From NCBI GenBank assembly GCA_025200525.1, contig CM045770.1, positions 81,585,347 through 81,649,346 of the forward strand: a stretch of DNA of 64,000 nucleotides, written 5' to 3'. Below, in pieces: positions 59,555 to 64,000 of this stretch (positions within the stretch are counted from its first letter, which is position 1; every line of letters begins with the position of its first letter). A program made the translations under genes and the position numbers. The DNA is from Camellia lanceoleosa (taxonomy: Eukaryota; Streptophyta; Magnoliopsida; Ericales; Theaceae). The notes below the pieces were generated by a model. The model was not told the origin of the DNA. It worked only from the letters and a program-made list of their open reading frames with translations, and searched no databases.

Positions 59555-61958
59555 ATGGCCCAAGAGGAAGTGCTAGCTGCAAGGCTTGATTTGTTGGGTG
59601 ATGACGACGCGGTGGAGTTGGTGGAACAATATTGAGTGGTGCGAAGGGAGGGGAAGGGAGCTGGGCAAGCGGTGCGGGCTCGTCCGATGACGATGATCGC
59701 GGCTGCGAGGCCCATTAGCCAAGTGGAGCCGGACCACTGGCACACCAAGCCAGACAGATCTACACTTATGGCAGAGAAGTTGGAGGGGGTACAGAGGAAG
59801 TACCAAATTCCCGTGGAAATAGGGTTGAGGTGCCACGTCAAGGAGGCGTCGGATGCGGCGGATGAATTCAGCCTTTGCGAGGAAGCGCTTGGGGGGGGTT
59901 TGAGGCTACCACTCCCCCAAATAGTGGTGGACGTGCTTAACAGGTTAGAAGTGGCGCCAGGACAGTTGATGCCAAACGCTTGGAAGATATTAATAGCCTG
60001 TGCGACCTCCTGGCAGCGGGTGACCAAAGGGGCGGCCATGACGGTGGAGGAATTCTTCTCCTGCTACAAGGCCTCTGGTCAACAGGAGACGTAGGTGACC
60101 TTGCAGGCAGTAGCGGGGCGGGGTCTAGTGGCGGGCTTGCTGTCCTCGGTGAAGAGGTGGAGACCGAGATGGTTTTTCGTATCAGTAAATGGTGGGATGG
60201 GAGTTCGCACGACATGGAAAGTCCCCACAACATCGGTAGAGCCAAAGTTGGATGTGGCGGCCGAAGATCGGGGTGAAGAAGGTGAGGGAGTGGAGGGAGG
60301 AAAAGGGGATGAGGTGGGATGAACTGGTCCTTCCTTCAACCTTGTTTGCCCTGAACTTGGGATCGTAGCCGTCAGAGGAGGATCCGGCGATAGAAGAATT
60401 GGAGGTGCGGAGGAAGTGGAGGAGGATGAGGAGAGGAGATTGTTTGCCAGAGCGGATAAATACAAGGAGAGACAATTGGGGCTTGCTCTCAAACTAGTGA
60501 TGAGGGAGCGGGTTCGACAGCCGCTGGGCGACAAAGACTTGACTGGCTTTGCCCCACTACTGCTCCCAGTGGACCCGCTGAAGGTGAAGGGTAAGCAGGA
60601 GGTGGAGGCAGTTTTGAAGAAGTCAAGGAAGAAGAGGGGGGGCGTAGAGGGAGGGAAAGACGCCTCTGCCTTGAAAAAGATAAAGGTTAGGGGGAAGGCT
60701 GCCCCTATGATGGAGAAGATGAAAGAGGAAATGGTGGAGAGAGCTGCAAAAGGAGAGACCGCCCAAGTGCAGAAGGAGGACAAGGGTCCGAGCGCCCAAG
60801 TACTGAGCGAACACTTGGGCCCAAGTGTCCAGATGGCGACGATGGTGGTACTTGCCCCAGAAATAACACCCAGTCCCAGTAAAGGGAAGACTGGGATCAG
60901 CAAACCAAAGACGAGTGCCGCACTAGCGACCGCGTTGTACCACGCGCGTGTGCTAGCAAGTCGTTCGGCAAAAGGGGATGAAGCTAAGTCGCAGCCAACC
61001 GCCTGATTGGAGTGGTGGAGGATGCGGCCGTACGGTCCATGGCGCGGTTGACAGAGGTCGACCTCTTGAGGGGGTTTTGCTCAACCTAGATGGAGGTAGC
61101 GACCCTGGTGACTGCCTTGATGAACAAAGTAGCGCGCTCGAAGATGGAGGTGGAGCCGCTGAGGACCCAGTTGGAAGAGTCAAAATTCTAGCTACACAAC
61201 CTAAGGGTTGAGACAGCGAGGTGGAGGAAGGCCGCTCGAAGTGCATGCGTGAAAGGGTTGGAGTATGCACAAAGGGCGAAGGTCATGGAGGTGTTGGCAT
61301 TGGTGCAGAGCTACTTGGCGAAACGAGCTAGTGCCAAGTTCCTCACAACCAAGTCAGAGCTGGAAGCGAAGGGCCACAAGGCGATATCGCTTGAGTTTGA
61401 GTTGGCAGGTGAGAAGAAGAAACTAGAGGAAGTCCAGCAAGCTTGCACCACCGCCAACGAGACGTGGGAGGAGGCCATGACCAGTAACGAAGATTTGCAG
61501 GATCAGGCGGTGAAGGACAAAGAAGAGGCCAATAGTCGGATTACGGCATTGGAGAAGGCCCTGGCAGAAGAGAGGGCGAAATTGGCGTCTGAGAGGGCGG
61601 CGTACCCTGACCTGTGCATGGCGGCCATAAAGCAATTCAAGGGGTCTACCGATTTCCAGACGGCCATAGATGCCGTTGTAGCAAAGAAGCTAAGGAGAGG
61701 AGGCTGAAATTTGGTCACGAGCGGACCGGAGGTAGAAGCGAAAAGGAAGTTATCCAAAGCTTCCAGCGGTCTGACTTCTACAAGCATGAAATAAGCGAGT
61801 TCTGGGACAGCGGCTGAATGACCTTCAAGCATAAGGCGCAAGAGCTGTTCCCAGACGTGGATTTCAGCTTGGTGAAGATAAGTGAAGACGACGTCGCCCA
61901 GACCCCCCTCGACGAAGGTATTGAAGAAGAGGACCTTGCCTCCAGTGAGGATGAGTGA
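59555..61958 (+). pseudogene. Antisense extra gene of the gypsy element (PF04195-like), broken
   Basis: From ATG 59555 the reading is MAQEEVLAARLDLLGDDDAV, then a region resembling the 'putative gypsy type transposon' family (LRLPLPQIVVDVLNRLEVAP, QLMPNAWKILIACATSW), a Lys- and Glu-rich linker, a long coiled coil at 61249-61707 (for example ALEKALAEERAKLASERAAY) and an acidic end (EGIEEEDLASSEDE). In-frame stops lie at about 59633, 60092, 60320 and 61003; frame changes occur near 61010-61240 and 61700; a TGA lies near 61815. T-rich sequence and an AATAAAATAA stretch follow near 62070. Role unknown; it is GC-richer than its surroundings. Long minus-strand frames over this region are shadows. 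Confidence 0.65.
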
Positions 61959-62560
61959 ACTGTGCAATTGAGTATAAAAATTTTATTTTTGTTGTTTTGT
62001 TTTGAGTTTTTTTTTTTTTTTTGTTATGTGTAATTTCTGCAGCAAATTGTATGTAACCGTAAGTTTGTAAATAAAATAACGAGTTTTCTTTTGTATTACT
62101 GTTGTCCTTGTTTCTTTTGAGTTGTAAATTTGGAAGAATGGGAATGACTTAGTCGAATTCAATGAAAAATGGGCGTGAAAGTAAGACTTGTACGTGAATT
62201 GTGAAGCTTGCTAGTAGATTGTGATGTAAAAAGTTTAGAAATGGACAGCCAACCCAACTTGTGAGAAAACCATGATGCAAAAAACATTAAAAATGGGCAT
62301 ACATGAAAAAGTTAAAAATGTTGACAATGGAAGATTGGCTTGGACGACTATGGACCTAGATTTCAACTAAATTAAAGATGTAAAATAAAAAATGTTAAAA
62401 ATATTGTAGTATGGACCTGGATTTTATCTAAGTATGGCAACCACACTGTAACATTAAATTACAAAAATGGACCGGCCGAATTCTTCATTTGAGTTCTGAC
62501 TAAGACTGGGAAGGCTCTACCATGTTGAAGCTTTAATTGATTTCGATGTGAGGCATAATT
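61959..62560. other. Spacer between antisense gene and tandem repeats
   Basis: A run of T at 62008-62022 and the possible polyadenylation region of the antisense gene are followed by drifting repeats of GACCTGGATTT and AAAAATG types. No coding region was recognised. Confidence 0.5.
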
Positions 62561-62574
62561 AACTTCTGGCCGGA

Positions 62575-62980
62575 GTTCTTCGTGCTCGGTTGGTGAGGCT
62601 TTAACTAACTGGTTACTCAGTCTGGCTAAGGCTTAATTAACTCAGTCTGGCTGAGCTCTTCGTGCTCAGTCTGATTGAGGCTTTAACTAACTTAATTTGA
62701 CTGAAGCTTAATTAACTCAGTCTGGTTGAGCTCTTCGTGCTCAGTCTGGCTGAGGCTTAATTAACTCAGTCTGGCTGAGCTCTTCATCCTCAGTTTAGCT
62801 GAGGCTTAATTAACTCAGTCTGGCTGAGCTTTTCGTGCTCAGTCTGGTTGAGGCTTTAACTAACTCAATTTGGCTGAGGCTTTAACTAACTCAGTCTGGA
62901 GAGTTTTAACCAACTCACCGGCCTTTTGAGCTCTTCGTGCTCAGTCTGGCTGAGGCTTAATTAATTCAGTCTAACAAGTC
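62575..62980. repeat. Tandem array of GGCTTAATTAACTCAGTCTG units
   Basis: About nine drifting copies of a unit combining GAGGCTTAATTAACTCAGTC, TGGCTGAG and CTCTTCGTGCTCAGTCTG, with full units near 50 bases and half units near 25. It lies just downstream of the pol stop of the gypsy element. Tandem arrays at this place are typical of Tat-lineage elements. Confidence 0.85.
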
Positions 62981-63150
62981 GTTATTGAAACACAACGCAG
63001 ATAACAGAGATATAAAATCATTGTCATTTAAGGCATAGCCTATTGATCACAAATTTACACCATATATGAAAAGGACAAAAACAACCAGGTGTGTAGATTG
63101 TCAAAAAGAACATACAACAATTGATCAATACAAAAATAGGACATGGCACT

Positions 63151-64000
63151 TTACTGGAAATAACGCTTCAAGTGCTCGGCGTTCCATGGATAGGGGAGGT
63201 CTCGGCCTTCCATATATTGGAGTCAGTAAATGCCCGGGCAAGGTCAGGCCTTAACAACGTAAGGTCTTTCCCACTTGGCTGGCAGCTTGCCCTCGGTAGG
63301 ATTTTTGGTGGCAAGAGTTGCTTCGCGCAAAACTAGGTCCCAAACTGCGAACTCCCTCGGTCGGACTTTGTGTTTGTAGTGTGTTCTCATTTTTTGTTGA
63401 TATAAGGCACGTTTGACAGCAGTGGTCTCTCGGAGCTCTTCAATCAGGTCTAAGTTGGCCCGATGCAATTCTTCAGTTAGTTTTGAATTCGGGTACAAAA
63501 CCCTCGAGGTTGGTAGGCCGATTTCCACTAGAATGACCGCCTCAGTGCCATATGTTAAGCGAAAGGGGGTCTCCCCAGTAGGGGTTCGGGCGATAGTGTG
63601 GTAGGCCCAAACTATGTTTGGTAATTCCTCAACCCAGAGTCCCTTAGCGGCTTCCAACTTAGTTTTGATGATCTTCAGGAGAGAACGGTTAGTAACTTCA
63701 ACTTGCCCATTGGCTTGGGGATGACCTGGGGAAGAGAAACATGGCTGAATGTGAAGCTCTACACAGAATTTCCTGAACTTGGCATTGTCGAATTGCGTGC
63801 CGTTGTCTGAGACGATGGCTTGAGGGATTCTAAATCGGCATACGATCGACTGCTAGATGAATCTGCTTGTGTTCCATTCGGTGATTGTGGCGAGGGGTTC
63901 CACTTCCACCAATTTAGTGAAGTAATCAATGGCGACGATAGAAAACTTGGTTTGGCCCCTGCCAGTGGGCAATGGGCCAACCAAGTTGATCCCTCATTTG
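63151..64000 (-). pseudogene. Ty3/gypsy integrase, C-terminal part of pol, broken
   Basis: The minus strand reads an integrase catalytic core: first aspartate in VAIDYFTKLVEVEP, second in IVSDNGTQFD, glutamate in GHPQANGQVEVTNR. WAYHTIARTPTGETPFRLTY, the family phrase after the core, follows, and the polyprotein ends PYPWNAEHLKRYFQ then stop at 63151-63153. A TAG at 63853-63855 lies where tryptophan is usual. A frame change lies between about 63200 and 63240. The upstream parts of pol are outside the window. Confidence 0.88.

Larger units (their letters stand above)
57739..64000 (-). mobile_element. Tat-type Ty3/gypsy retrotransposon with antisense extra gene, cut by the right edge
   Basis: Reading the minus strand from the right edge: integrase core and C-terminus, stop at 63151, a tandem-repeat spacer, a long reading on the opposite strand, then the LTR. 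An extra gene antisense to pol between pol and the 3' LTR is known from Tat-lineage elements such as Grande and Retand. gag, protease, reverse transcriptase and the 5' LTR must lie beyond 64000. Integrase and antisense gene both carry stops, so the copy is inactive. Confidence 0.7.

Noticed and set aside
60079..60903. 274-codon minus-strand frame
   Set aside because: It is the shadow of the antisense gene, whose plus-strand reading has family resemblance, a coiled coil and an acidic end; the minus frame is only Ser/Pro low complexity.
63759..63980. 73-codon minus-strand frame
   Set aside because: It is an out-of-frame shadow of the integrase core, whose true frame shows the two aspartates and the glutamate.

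Overview
The window is plant nuclear DNA, most likely from a eudicot. It is AT-rich, its two complete genes are split into many short exons with GT-AG introns, and almost everything else is plant-type transposable elements. I cannot name the species. No rRNA gene, functional tRNA gene or CRISPR array was seen.

Host genes lie in the left third, all on the minus strand. At 94-147 is the first exon of a probable DUF1635-family gene that runs off the left edge. At 8119-12258 is a complete nine-exon shugoshin gene (288 codons plus stop), the centromeric cohesin protector. At 14730-21586 is a complete twelve-exon gene (465 codons plus stop) for a plant-conserved protein that I tentatively match to ASAP1/NSE5, a subunit of the SMC5/6 complex. 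In both complete genes every exon joins in phase. Their introns carry transposons: a Mutator-type MITE with a SINE inside it, an Au-type SINE, and a pair of Tourist-like MITEs.

From about 22658 to 41312 I read one very large composite Mutator-like element of the Kaonashi type, with diverged terminal inverted repeats. It holds a decayed Ulp1/C48 protease gene (plus strand) and a mudrA transposase pseudogene (minus strand), facing each other. A 6.7-kb L1-type LINE (23383-30062) and a 0.95-kb hAT-type element (31028-31972) are inserted in it. The non-coding parts are built largely from repeats with a TTTCTCTG core.

From 43681 to 51912 lies a decayed SIRE/Maximus-like Copia element with both LTRs, gag remnants, almost no pol, and another retrotransposon's LTR-like sequence inside. 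From 57739 to the right edge lies a Ty3/gypsy element of Tat type in minus orientation: integrase, tandem repeats, an extra gene antisense to pol, and two LTR copies side by side. Small elements fill the gaps: eleven Tourist-like MITEs with TTA/TAA duplications, three foldback elements of one family, a 191-bp hAT MITE, three SINEs and several tandem arrays.

The two complete genes both concern chromosome cohesion or repair. Beyond being neighbours on one strand, nothing in the sequence shows that they are co-regulated.
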